Source of the DNA: a virus
Virus record (IMG/VR): IMGVR_UViG_3300046534_000471
Location: 1 to 20,491 of that record
Length of the DNA stretch: 20,491 nucleotides
Direction: 5' to 3' (one strand)
The notes below the pieces were generated by a model, which worked only from the letters and a program-made list of their open reading frames with translations, was not told the origin of the DNA and did not search any database. Shown in pieces: positions 7,412 through 14,204 of the stretch (positions within the stretch are counted from its first letter, which is position 1; every line of letters starts with the position of its first letter). The position numbers and the translations under genes are program-made.

Positions 7412-7872
7412 GTTTATTAAAAGCGTATCACATTCAACTAGACCCAGCACGCACACTGGAATTAATCAAGGCAGACTTCACTGCCGTTATTGCCGCTGTT
7501 ATGGAAGGCACAAAGAACGGTACAAAGTTTTGGAAGGAAGAGCTGCTTGCTCACCTTGTTATATACTACACCGAGTACAGCGTGACTTACCTAAACCACG
7601 TATCCATTAATCTTGACGAGCCTAGAGAAGCCACGGCCTCTATGAAGTTTATGAACAGCTACATTGTATCGCTCATTCACGAAGCAAAGCTGCATTACTA
7701 CGACCACGCGCAGGGCTTTTCTGTTATCGACAAAGCGGTACAGAAGGCGTTAGACAACCACGGCTTTTTAACAGTGTCCGATGTTACCGAAATCTTTGGC
7801 GTTATAGAAGCGTCATATATTGAAGAGGAGCCAGAAGAAGACTTGGCCTCAGAAAGTGACGACGAAAAATGA
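7408..7872 (+). CDS. Hypothetical acidic protein between phosphoesterase and exonuclease
   Basis: I do not recognise this 154-aa protein. It starts MSLLKAYHIQLD, is probably largely alpha-helical, contains a tyrosine-rich stretch (HLVIYYTEYSVTYLNH) and ends in a strongly acidic tail (EEEPEEDLASESDDEK), a trait of some phage ssDNA-binding or helicase-partner proteins, although no OB-fold is recognisable. An upstream in-frame ATG at 7390 exists, but the ATG at 7408 makes a 4-nt ATGA overlap with the phosphoesterase stop and is the more natural coupled start. Its own stop overlaps the exonuclease ATG by 4 nt. Tight coupling on both sides suggests a helper of replication or nuclease activity. Confidence 0.75.
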   Translation: MSLLKAYHIQLDPARTLELIKADFTAVIAAVMEGTKNGTKFWKEELLAHLVIYYTEYSVTYLNHVSINLDEPREATASMKFMNSYIVSLIHEAKLHYYDHAQGFSVIDKAVQKALDNHGFLTVSDVTEIFGVIEASYIEEEPEEDLASESDDEK

Positions 7873-8621
7873 TTGCTCTCGTAGATGCTGACAGTTTAGT
7901 TTACAAAGTTGGCTTTGCGATTGAAGATAAGGTGGTCTGGAACGAACTTGAACTAGCCACTGGGGAAGAGACAGAACCAGAAGTAAATTACTATACAAAC
8001 ATACCGACCTGCAAACAAACATTTGCTGGCCTAGTAGAAACTATCCTATATAACACAGGATGTGATTCTGCTATTTTGGTGTTTACTGGTAAAAACAACT
8101 TCCGCACTGCCTTCCCCACATCTTACAAGGAAAATAGGAAGGCTTCAAGAAAACCTGAAGGGTTCGCTGCAATACTACAGTACGCAAAAGATTCTTACAC
8201 CACCGTTATTATTGATGGGATAGAAGCTGATGACTATGTAGTGCAGTTAAAAACTCAGAAGCCTGATGATTATGTCTTGTGTGCAATCGACAAAGACGTT
8301 CTATATCAAACAGAAGGAGTCCACTATAACTACACAAAAGCAGAAGAAGTTACCACTACCTTGTGGGAGTCTATTTACTATGCATACTTTCAGACACTGG
8401 CTGGCGACACTACAGACGGCTATAAAGGATGCCCACAAATAGGTGAGAAAAAAGCCACGAAGTTATTAAAGGACTTAGATAATGAAAAAGCTTTATGGGA
8501 AACAGTCGTTGCAGCTTACGAGTCAAAAGGACTTACTGAAGACGATGCACTGTGGACAATGAGGCTTGCAAACATGCATCAATATGATGGCACCAAAGTA
8601 AAACTATGGAATCCTCCGTAA
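7869..8621 (+). CDS. 5'-3' exonuclease, FEN/T7 gp6-like
   Basis: A 250-aa flap/5'-nuclease of the PIN-FEN family. Metal-binding acidic motifs in order: LVDADSLVY (Asp6, Asp8), GIEADDYVV (Glu119, Asp121, Asp122), AIDKDVL (Asp141, Asp143) and GDTTDGYKG (Asp180, Asp183), followed by the helix-hairpin-helix GCPQIGEKKATKLL (187-200). Basic arch residues YKENRK lie at 86-91. In T7 the homologue removes RNA primers and degrades host DNA, and lies just before the structural genes, as here. The ATG overlaps the previous stop (ATGA). The stop codon lies within the first arm of a hairpin (8618-8642) that separates the metabolic and structural genes. Confidence 0.9.
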   Translation: MIALVDADSLVYKVGFAIEDKVVWNELELATGEETEPEVNYYTNIPTCKQTFAGLVETILYNTGCDSAILVFTGKNNFRTAFPTSYKENRKASRKPEGFAAILQYAKDSYTTVIIDGIEADDYVVQLKTQKPDDYVLCAIDKDVLYQTEGVHYNYTKAEEVTTTLWESIYYAYFQTLAGDTTDGYKGCPQIGEKKATKLLKDLDNEKALWETVVAAYESKGLTEDDALWTMRLANMHQYDGTKVKLWNPP

Positions 8622-8654
8622 CCCTTATGCCTCTTGGGTTACAGAGGTTTTATT
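8618..8654 (+). terminator. Alternative hairpins at the end of the metabolic operon; possible terminator/attenuator
   Basis: GTAACCC (8618-8624) pairs perfectly with GGGTTAC (8636-8642). Within its loop CCTCT (8630-8634) can instead pair with AGAGG (8643-8647), which is followed by TTTTATT. The second stem with its T-run looks like a weak intrinsic terminator. The two stems exclude each other, because there is no linker for a pseudoknot. Position at the join of two gene blocks supports a transcriptional role; strength is uncertain. Confidence 0.4.
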
Positions 8655-8702
8655 CTCTAGCGAGGACAGTCTAGATAAGGACTAACATAAAAGGACTCTG
8701 TT

Positions 8703-8879
8703 ATGGTAACACCTAACACATTAAACGACGTAATCAATTCCCTTGTTGAAAAGTATCCTAACCGCCTACCTTTGGAGAGTCTTACCTCCGAACAGCTGGC
8801 TAGGAAAATAGGGCAGCAAGACGTAATACTGTACCTCCTACAGCATTTAGAAAAGTCAGAGAGACGGACTTATGGCTAA
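8703..8879 (+). CDS. Small hypothetical protein (58 aa)
   Basis: A 58-aa frame from the ATG at 8703 to the TAA at 8877, preceded by AAAGGAC with 8 nt spacing. The product starts MVTPNTLNDVINSLVEKYP and ends EKSERRTYG; it looks like a short helical protein with alternating hydrophobic and charged residues (LTSEQLARKIGQQDVILYLLQ at about 27-47, helix-turn-helix-like in spacing but too short to call). It overlaps the GNAT-like gene by 8 nt, which favours a real coupled gene. It is the first gene of the structural block and lies where T7 has small genes 6.5-7. No known family is recognised. Confidence 0.7.
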   Translation: MVTPNTLNDVINSLVEKYPNRLPLESLTSEQLARKIGQQDVILYLLQHLEKSERRTYG

Positions 8880-9357
8880 TCCTGTAAAGATTGTAAAGTA
8901 CGACAGCTCTTATCAAAAAGAGCTAGAAAGCCTGCTACAAGACTTTAGCAAAGGCTTATTTGGCACTGGTAAAGCTAATGTCACAGCCTTTGTTGAAGGT
9001 CACTGGCAAGTATACCTAGCTTTAATAGATTCAAAAGTAGTAGGATTTGCAGGGTTTACTTATAACAGTTATTATGGTTTTAGAGAACCTTCCGTAGGAC
9101 TTACATATTTGTATGTCGCCCCTGAGCATCGCGCGTCTAGGGCTAACTACCTATTAAACATACAGTCAGGGGTTGTTTGCCTTGCCGAAAACATTGCACT
9201 AGAGCATTATTATGCGTCAGAAGCCTCAGTCAGAATGTCTAGCAAAATAAAAGGCAGAAAGATATATGAAGCGTGGATTTATGAAATTGATGAAGTACAA
9301 GTAGCGTTTAACAACCTAACCTCAAAAGTAAAGATAAGGAAAACTAATGAACTATAA
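8872..9357 (+). CDS. GNAT-like acetyltransferase-fold protein
   Basis: A 161-aa protein with the strand pattern of GNAT N-acetyltransferases: VYLALIDSKVVGFAGF (48-62, strands 2-3), VGLTYLYVAPEHRASRANYLL (75-95, strand 4 and the start of helix 3), then HYYASEAS and a C-terminal strand AWIYEID. The acetyl-CoA pyrophosphate loop normally reads (Q/R)xxGx(G/A); here it is RASRAN, with Arg in place of Gly, so the loop is degenerate and catalytic activity is uncertain. It lies between the exonuclease and the gp7.3-like and portal genes. It could modify a host or virion protein, or be a structural derivative of the fold. The start at 8872 overlaps the previous stop, and AGAGAGACGG upstream is a weak binding site. 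Confidence 0.65.
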   Translation: MANPVKIVKYDSSYQKELESLLQDFSKGLFGTGKANVTAFVEGHWQVYLALIDSKVVGFAGFTYNSYYGFREPSVGLTYLYVAPEHRASRANYLLNIQSGVVCLAENIALEHYYASEASVRMSSKIKGRKIYEAWIYEIDEVQVAFNNLTSKVKIRKTNEL

Positions 9358-9652
9358 CAACTTTGATATGCTCCCAGAGCTTGCATTTAAGAAAAAACCT
9401 TTTGGCAAAGGCCTAGCTACACTTGAAGGCGGAAACAGTGGTAAAAGCGAAAGCAGTAAAATCCAGACGCCTTCATTCAGACCGCCAGAAGCTGCCCCCG
9501 CAGTTGAAGCAACCTCAACTTCAATTGCCGCAATCACCCCAGAAGACGAAGCCGCAAGGAAAAAAGCCGCTTTAAAACTAGGCGCTAAATCCCTTGAAAT
9601 CCCAACAACTACAGGTGTAAAATCCTCTGGTAGCGTAGGCACAGGCACATAG
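9347..9652 (+). CDS. Small virion-associated protein, T7 gp7.3-like by position and C-terminal pattern
   Basis: A 101-aa protein of low complexity, rich in Lys, Ala, Ser, Pro and Thr. The N-terminus is MNYNNFDMLPELAFKKKPFG; the middle is probably disordered (PSFRPPEAAPAVEATSTS); the C-terminus reads EDEAARKKAALKLGAKSLEIP and then a Gly/Ser/Thr tail. T7 gp7.3 is also about 100 aa, lies just before the portal gene and ends with an acidic patch, a basic Ala/Gly patch, KSL and a Gly/Ser tail. By that analogy this would be a minor virion protein involved in tail assembly or ejection. There is an 11-nt overlap with the GNAT-like gene and a 9-nt gap to the portal gene. Homology is inferred from pattern, not proven. 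Confidence 0.5.
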   Translation: MNYNNFDMLPELAFKKKPFGKGLATLEGGNSGKSESSKIQTPSFRPPEAAPAVEATSTSIAAITPEDEAARKKAALKLGAKSLEIPTTTGVKSSGSVGTGT

Positions 9653-9661
9653 GAGAAATAA

Positions 9662-11233
9662 ATGGCTCAACAAAATACATACACAGCTGAGGAGCTTATT
9701 GAGCTACAGGGAGATTCTAAGACAATCTTTTCAAAGCTCGATGCAGACCGTTCAGGCGTACTTGATAGGGCGCGAGAATGTTCAAAGTTAACTATTCCGT
9801 CTGTAATTACCGAAGATGGGCATACAGAGACAGACGATTTAGCGTCTCCTTACCAATCAGTAGGCAGTCGGCTAGTTCATAACTTAGCGAGTAAGTTGCT
9901 CTTGGCCTTGCTACCTCCGAACACTAGCTTTTTTAGATTGCTCCCAAGCGATGACGTTAAAGCAGCACTAAATGAGCAAGAAGGCGCTAACGACGAGCTA
10001 GATAAAAACCTAGTGTCTTTAGAGCAGACTATGATGAAACAGATTGAGCGCGAAGCAATTCGGGTTCCTATCTTTGAAGCTTGTAAGAGCTTAATTATCG
10101 GCGGCAACGGCTTGTTGTATAAAACTGATGAAGGCATTAAAAGCTACAAGATGGCCAATTTTGTAGTCTCTAGGGATTACACAGGCAACCCTGTACAAAT
10201 CATTGCTAAAGAAGCTGTCACACGAGACACGCTACCTGAAGACATACGCAACCAATTATCAGACGACGCAGAAGTTGCGGACGGCGCTAAGGTAACTATC
10301 TATACTAGAGCTATCTATAAAGAAGGTTATTGGTATGAGTTCCAAGAAGTTGAAAGCGTCTATGTAGAAGACTCACTTGTGCGCTACAACAAACCTACTG
10401 AACTACGGTTTATTCCGTTACGATGGACTTCAATCAATGGCGAGAACTATGGTCGCGGCTTAGTAGAGCAATACTTAGGCGACTTCCGCTCAGTGGAGGG
10501 CTTATCTCAATTACTAATTGAATCGTCAGCTGTAATGTCGAGAGTATTGTTTGGTAAACGAGCAGGCTCTACAGTAGACATCGACGATATTAACGAAGCT
10601 GAAAATGGCATCTGTATCTTAGGTGACTTGGAAAACGATATTACTACCCTTCGTGTTGATAAGGGTGCTGATATGCAAGTACCGTTACAAATGGTACAAG
10701 ACCTTGTGCGTCGCCTTGAGCAAGCTTTCTTAGTTGCTTCTGCCGCAGCGCGTGATTCAGAAAGAACTACTGCTACAGAGATTCGTTATATGGCAGCCGA
10801 CCTTGAGAAATCACTAGGTGGCGTCTACAGCGTATTGTCCTTAGAACTACAACGACCACTTGCTTACTTATTACTCAGTCAATCTAAAGCCGACGTACAG
10901 TCACTCGGCATTGATATGGTTATTGTAACAGGAATTGAAGCGCTTGGGCGTAACGTAGAGCTAGATAAGATTCGTCAGTTCAACCAACTCATTCAAGAGT
11001 TAGGAAGTCCTGAAATTATTCTTAGTAGACTTAATGTCGGTGTATACATAGAGAAAATAGCTAATAGCTTGTCCCTTGATGTTACTGACTTAATTAAAAC
11101 TGAAGAGCAAATACAGCAAGAACAGCAAGCTGCTCAACAACAACAGCTACAGCAACAAGGGGCTCAAAACCTAGTTGACCAAGGCACAACAGAATTACCG
11201 CAACAAATGATGCAACAACAATCACAAGGCTAA
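9662..11233 (+). CDS. Portal (head-to-tail connecting) protein, T7 gp8 family
   Basis: A 523-aa protein close in length to T7 gp8 (536 aa). It forms the dodecameric ring at the unique vertex through which DNA is packaged and ejected and to which the tail tube is attached. Family-typical segments: DLASPYQSVGSRLVHNLASKL (about 59-79), LLPPNTSFFRL (83-93), the clip/wing region with VSRDYTGNP, LRWTSINGENYGRGLVEQYLGD, and DSERTTATEIRYMAADLEKSLGG, which closely resembles the T7 segment AERVTAEEIRYVASELEDTLGG. The last 50 residues are very Gln-rich (QQEQQAAQQQQLQQQ) and probably disordered. The ATG follows AGGAGA with 6 nt spacing. Confidence 0.95.
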   Translation: MAQQNTYTAEELIELQGDSKTIFSKLDADRSGVLDRARECSKLTIPSVITEDGHTETDDLASPYQSVGSRLVHNLASKLLLALLPPNTSFFRLLPSDDVKAALNEQEGANDELDKNLVSLEQTMMKQIEREAIRVPIFEACKSLIIGGNGLLYKTDEGIKSYKMANFVVSRDYTGNPVQIIAKEAVTRDTLPEDIRNQLSDDAEVADGAKVTIYTRAIYKEGYWYEFQEVESVYVEDSLVRYNKPTELRFIPLRWTSINGENYGRGLVEQYLGDFRSVEGLSQLLIESSAVMSRVLFGKRAGSTVDIDDINEAENGICILGDLENDITTLRVDKGADMQVPLQMVQDLVRRLEQAFLVASAAARDSERTTATEIRYMAADLEKSLGGVYSVLSLELQRPLAYLLLSQSKADVQSLGIDMVIVTGIEALGRNVELDKIRQFNQLIQELGSPEIILSRLNVGVYIEKIANSLSLDVTDLIKTEEQIQQEQQAAQQQQLQQQGAQNLVDQGTTELPQQMMQQQSQG

Positions 11234-11253
11234 AGCACTTAAAGGAGAATCAA

Positions 11254-11451
11254 ATGGCTAACACAAAATCATTATACGAACTAAAACAAGAAGGCAAGCG
11301 TAAAAAGAATCCGAACACGCTGACCGATGCAGACTATTACCTACGCGATAAAGTAACCGAAGCAAAAAACGGCTACCCTAACAGTCATGACATGACACCA
11401 CCACCACCTAAGCAAGAAGCAGAAAAGGCTTCAAAAACTAAGGGAGAGTAA
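11254..11451 (+). CDS. Small basic hypothetical protein between portal and scaffold (65 aa)
   Basis: I do not recognise this 65-aa protein. It is highly charged: MANTKSLYELKQEGKRKKN, then DADYYLRDKVTEAKNGYPNSHD, a TPPPPK proline run and a Lys/Glu-rich end. It has no membrane segment and no cysteine. A strong ribosome binding site (AAAGGAG) lies before the ATG, and the scaffold ATG is only 2 nt after its stop, so it is certainly within the head operon and probably well expressed. A minor head or assembly factor is possible. Confidence 0.75.
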   Translation: MANTKSLYELKQEGKRKKNPNTLTDADYYLRDKVTEAKNGYPNSHDMTPPPPKQEAEKASKTKGE

Positions 11452-11453
11452 AC

Positions 11454-12266
11454 ATGGCTGAAGAAAATCTAGCACAGGAAGAAGGGGCTGAAGCTGCGCC
11501 CCAACTGAATGACAAAGAAAGAGTAGAAAAAGAAGCAATTGAACGGTATGAACAATCACAGAAACCTAAAGACGACCAAGAGAATGAAGTCCCTGAAGGC
11601 TACAACGATGACGGCACACCTACTGAAGAGTTGATTGCAGGCAAGTTTAAATCTCAAGAGGATTTACTTACCGCTTATCAAGCGCTTGAGAAAAAACTAG
11701 GTGAACCTAAAGAAGAAGCCCCTAAAGAAGAGGCAGCTCCTCTTGATAACCCTACGGACGCTGGAGACTTTTCTACTGATGCTTATGAAAAAGAAGTGGC
11801 AGACAATGGCAAACTATCAGAAGCCTCCTATGCTGACCTAGCTAAAAAAGGCTTTACCAAGCAACAAGTAGACCAGTACATTCACGGACAAACAGCTTAT
11901 GCTGATACAGTGAAAAAAAGCGTCTATGATAAAGTTGGAGGAGAGCAACAATACTCAGAGTTGATGGATTGGGCTTCAGCAAACATGCCTGAAGACGTTA
12001 TCAACGATTACAACGACTCTGTCAATGCACTAGACACTAATAGAGTAATGCGTAATCTAGAGTATATGGCTATGAAACAACAGCAAGGTGCTCCACAGCA
12101 AACACGAAGACTCGAAGGAGACTCGCCAGCTGAAGGGATGCAGCCTTTTGCCGACAAGAATCAATGGCAACTGGCACAGCAAAATAGATTATATGGAAAA
12201 GACGCTAAGTATACCAATATGGTAGACAAACGCTTCTTGGCTTCTCGTAAGAGAGGCATTCTATAA
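11454..12266 (+). CDS. Capsid assembly scaffolding protein (T7 gp9-like)
   Basis: A 270-aa acidic protein. The N-terminal half is disordered and rich in Glu, Pro and Ala; a conserved scaffold-type segment AGKFKSQEDLLTAYQALEKKLG (about 62-83) follows, then helical regions (YADLAKKGFTKQQVDQYIHG; YSELMDWASANMPEDVINDY) and a basic C-terminus (KRFLASRKRGIL). Basic C-terminal ends of scaffolds bind the inner capsid surface. Scaffold guides assembly of the major capsid protein into procapsids and is then released. Size and place between portal and capsid match T7 gene 9 (307 aa). GGGAG lies before the ATG. A 13-bp hairpin follows 5 nt after the stop. Confidence 0.9.
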   Translation: MAEENLAQEEGAEAAPQLNDKERVEKEAIERYEQSQKPKDDQENEVPEGYNDDGTPTEELIAGKFKSQEDLLTAYQALEKKLGEPKEEAPKEEAAPLDNPTDAGDFSTDAYEKEVADNGKLSEASYADLAKKGFTKQQVDQYIHGQTAYADTVKKSVYDKVGGEQQYSELMDWASANMPEDVINDYNDSVNALDTNRVMRNLEYMAMKQQQGAPQQTRRLEGDSPAEGMQPFADKNQWQLAQQNRLYGKDAKYTNMVDKRFLASRKRGIL

Positions 12267-12271
12267 CCAAT

Positions 12272-12314
12272 TTGCCTTTGCCCATATTTCGTCTCCTTTC
12301 GTGGGCGGAGGCAA
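12272..12314 (+). promoter_or_regulatory. 13-bp stem-loop after the scaffold gene
   Basis: TTGCCTTTGCCCA (12272-12284) pairs over its full length with TGGGCGGAGGCAA (12302-12314), with two G-T pairs, around a 17-nt pyrimidine-rich loop. No T-run follows (TTCAAATAAAT), so it is a poor intrinsic terminator. It is more like an RNase III-type processing site, an mRNA-stabilising end or a partial attenuator separating scaffold from capsid transcripts. Confidence 0.55.
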
Positions 12315-12340
12315 TTCAAATAAATAAAGAAGAATAAGCA

Positions 12341-12360
12341 GTTTAGTAGACGTACTAGAC
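12341..12360 (+). promoter_or_regulatory. 8-bp hairpin in the capsid leader
   Basis: GTTTAGTA (12341-12348) pairs with TACTAGAC (12353-12360), one G-T pair included, around the tetraloop GACG. As DNA, the inner ten paired bases form the interrupted palindrome TAGTA-N4-TACTA, so a protein operator is an alternative reading. Confidence 0.4.
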
Positions 12361-12544
12361 AACTTAGCACATAGCGTAACCTATTAAAACTAGTAACATA
12401 GTGACCTTAAAGCATAGATTTATTAGTATTCTGTAAGCCCCCCAGAGAAAGGTACGCCCTGCTCTAAAGGACAACTTAAAGAAACTATAAAGCAAGCAAA
12501 GATTACATTATACAATTAAATCCAACACATTAAGGAATTACAAA

Positions 12545-13516
12545 ATGGCATTAACAGTAACAGATATTGGCAGTTTAGCAGGCGGCGGTACTCGTGGTCT
12601 TCCGACCGACATGGAAAACTCTCTTCAGATTTATTACGGTTCAGTATTAACAGCTTTTGACCGTAAACAAATTTTCTTAGACTTAGTAACAACTAAATCA
12701 ATCGAATCAGGTTCTTCAGTTTCAATCCCTGTATTTGGTCAAAGTTCTGACACAGACACTAACACTCACGTACCCGGTACTGAGTTAACAATGTCCTTAG
12801 TTGCAGTTAAAGAGCGTATCATCAACATTGATGCTCTTGAATACTTTGCAATGGCAGTGGATAAATTTGAAGAGAAAGTTCTTCATTTTGAAACACGCGG
12901 CGAACTGGCTAAACAAGCAGGCGAAGCTTTAGCTGTTAAGATTGACAAAGCTGTTGCAGCACTCTTAGTAACTGCATCACAAACTTCAGGTACAATCGGT
13001 GGCGTTGCAGTACAAGCTGACGGCACAGAAGTTAATAATGACGTTATTGATTCAGGTGCAACACCTAAAGCTAAAGGCGACGCTCTTATCGAAGCAGTGT
13101 TCAACGCCGTAGCGCAAATGGAAGTAAAAGATGTATCAGGTGAGAAATACTTAGTTGTATCACCGTTAATCTTTTCTTACCTAGCTCAATCAGACGCGGT
13201 AAACAAAGACATCACTTCAGGTGATAATGGTGGTATCAATAAAGGTACTGTAATGGAAGTTGCAGGTATTCGTATCTACAAATCTAATTACATCCCTACT
13301 GATTCTACTGTAGATGTTGGTGGAACTAACAAGAAACTTAAAGCTCTTGTATTCACATCAGAAGCAGTTGCAGTTGCTAAATTGATGGATGTTACTTCAG
13401 AAGTTAACTATCTACCAGAGCAATTAGCTACTTTAATGACAACATACTACTCATACGGTCTTGGTGTTCTTAAACCAGCAGCTTGTTGTGTAATTACAGG
13501 CGGCACAGTTGCATAA
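12545..13516 (+). CDS. Major capsid protein (T7 gp10-like, HK97 fold)
   Basis: A 323-aa protein (T7 gp10A is 345 aa) forming the icosahedral shell. Segments in common with the T7 family: YGSVLTAFDRKQ (31-42), SIESGSSVSIPVFGQ (52-66), HVPGTELTMS, ERIINIDALEYFAMAVDKFEE (90-110) in the E-loop/spine region, RGELAKQAGEALAVKIDKAV (118-137, spine helix), VSPLIFSYLAQ, GTVMEVAGIRIYKSNYIP and, near the end, a run ending YYSYGLGVLKPAACCVI. The start follows AAGGAAT. The codons look cleaner than in neighbouring genes (mostly GGT, GCT, GAA), as expected for a highly expressed gene. There is no slippery heptamer near the end that would give a T7 10B-like product. It stands alone between a structured leader and a terminator. 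Confidence 0.93.
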   Translation: MALTVTDIGSLAGGGTRGLPTDMENSLQIYYGSVLTAFDRKQIFLDLVTTKSIESGSSVSIPVFGQSSDTDTNTHVPGTELTMSLVAVKERIINIDALEYFAMAVDKFEEKVLHFETRGELAKQAGEALAVKIDKAVAALLVTASQTSGTIGGVAVQADGTEVNNDVIDSGATPKAKGDALIEAVFNAVAQMEVKDVSGEKYLVVSPLIFSYLAQSDAVNKDITSGDNGGINKGTVMEVAGIRIYKSNYIPTDSTVDVGGTNKKLKALVFTSEAVAVAKLMDVTSEVNYLPEQLATLMTTYYSYGLGVLKPAACCVITGGTVA

Positions 13517-13563
13517 GAGTTAGCTCTTAGTTAGAGATGCCTCCCTTCGGGGAGGTACTCTTT
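13515..13563 (+). terminator. Terminator after the capsid gene (T-phi-like position)
   Basis: CCTCCC (13540-13545), loop TTCG, GGGAGG (13550-13555) form a perfect stem with a cUUCGg tetraloop. It extends by G-T and T-A pairs and, across a bulged A, by AGAG (13533-13536) with CTCT (13558-13561), giving a 12-bp stem followed by TTATCTCTATATTT. A small hairpin, AAGAG-TTAG-CTCTT (13515-13528), precedes it right at the stop codon. T7 has its terminator at the same place. Confidence 0.75.
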
Positions 13564-13564
13564 A

Positions 13565-13618
13565 TCTCTATATTTGTGAATATTAGAGAGTCTCAGAGTA
13601 ATCACAAATATAAAGAGA
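13565..13618 (+). promoter_or_regulatory. Long hairpin abutting the gp11 ribosome binding site
   Basis: TATATTTGTG (13569-13578) pairs perfectly with CACAAATATA (13603-13612). Beyond a two-base bulge (13613-13614), TCTC (13565-13568) pairs with GAGA (13615-13618). The 24-nt loop contains ATTA/TAAT arms. The 3' arm runs into GAAGGA (13617-13622), the binding site for the gene at 13629, so folding could limit its translation; an RNase III-type cleavage site is another reading. Confidence 0.5.
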
Positions 13619-13628
13619 AGGAAAAACA

Positions 13629-14195
13629 ATGACAGAAATTGACGCAATTAACAGAATGCTCCGCTACATAGGCGAGCTACCTATCCCTACATCCGTGACT
13701 ATTGACAGTCTCCCTGAAGGACATGAGGCAGTTCAGGCGCGTGTAATTCTACAAGAAACACTGCGAGAAGAACAAGAAAATAAGCTATGGTTTAACACCT
13801 TTGAAGTGACTTATGTTCCTGACACAGACGGATACATTACACTACCCTCAAATTTAATTGCTTTTGAGAATACAGCTTACTTCAAAGAAGGCAACAATTT
13901 ATATACACGGGCAACTACATCAGCTATTTTTACAGACACTGTAACACTTACAACCCGTCTTGAAATAGGTTTTGATAACATCCCTGACATTTTTAGGACT
14001 TATATTGTATTGGTCGCATCTAAGCACTTACATGTATACTTAAATGGCGACGATACTACGCAAAAAGAACTAGAAACAAAAGTGGCCTTACAGCAAATTA
14101 AAGTTGAGCGCGAGCACCTCCGCCAATCTAAATTTAACTTGGTAAAAGGCACTCGCTTAATTGATAGAACTACTAATCCAACCCCATTATCGTAG
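13629..14195 (+). CDS. Tail tubular protein A (T7 gp11-like)
   Basis: A 188-aa protein (T7 gp11 is 196 aa) that forms the adaptor ring below the portal. It begins with the family-typical EIDAINRMLRYIGELPIPT, continues with AVQARVILQETLREEQENKLWFN (about 35-57) and ITLPSNLIAFEN, and ends with a helix bearing LRQSKFNLVKGTRLIDRT. Place, size and N-terminal motif agree. A long hairpin lies directly before its ribosome binding site, and tail tube B starts 9 nt downstream, so the two are probably cotranslated. Confidence 0.92.
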   Translation: MTEIDAINRMLRYIGELPIPTSVTIDSLPEGHEAVQARVILQETLREEQENKLWFNTFEVTYVPDTDGYITLPSNLIAFENTAYFKEGNNLYTRATTSAIFTDTVTLTTRLEIGFDNIPDIFRTYIVLVASKHLHVYLNGDDTTQKELETKVALQQIKVEREHLRQSKFNLVKGTRLIDRTTNPTPLS

Positions 14196-14204
14196 GAGGA
14201 ATAA

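Larger units (their letters stand above)
12267..12544 (+). promoter_or_regulatory. Structured, ATG-free 278-nt leader of the capsid gene
   Basis: No coding frame fits here, and there is no ATG on the + strand between the scaffold stop and the capsid ATG. It holds two good hairpins (listed separately), an A/T-rich second half, a C-run with short complementary arms near 12438-12465, the 11-mer TTATACAATTA at 12508-12518 shared with the nrdJ upstream region, and the capsid ribosome binding site TAAGGAAT at about 12531-12538. It is the longest non-coding stretch of the window, and the T7 counterpart carries the main late promoter. I see no clear -35/-10 pair and cannot recognise a phage-polymerase promoter. 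Confidence 0.55.

Noticed and set aside
8640-8702. tRNA or other structured RNA gene in the gap before the 58-aa gene
   Set aside because: Only short stems are found; there is no acceptor/T-arm pattern and no TTCRANY-like sequence on either strand.
12209-12287. Minus-strand mini-frame with AAAGGAG and ATG in the loop of the 13-bp hairpin
   Set aside because: It gives only about 26 codons before a stop inside the scaffold gene. The purine run is simply the complement of the pyrimidine-rich loop.
13480-13516. Programmed frameshift giving a longer capsid form as in T7 10B
   Set aside because: No slippery heptamer is seen near the capsid stop, and the next bases form the terminator hairpins.
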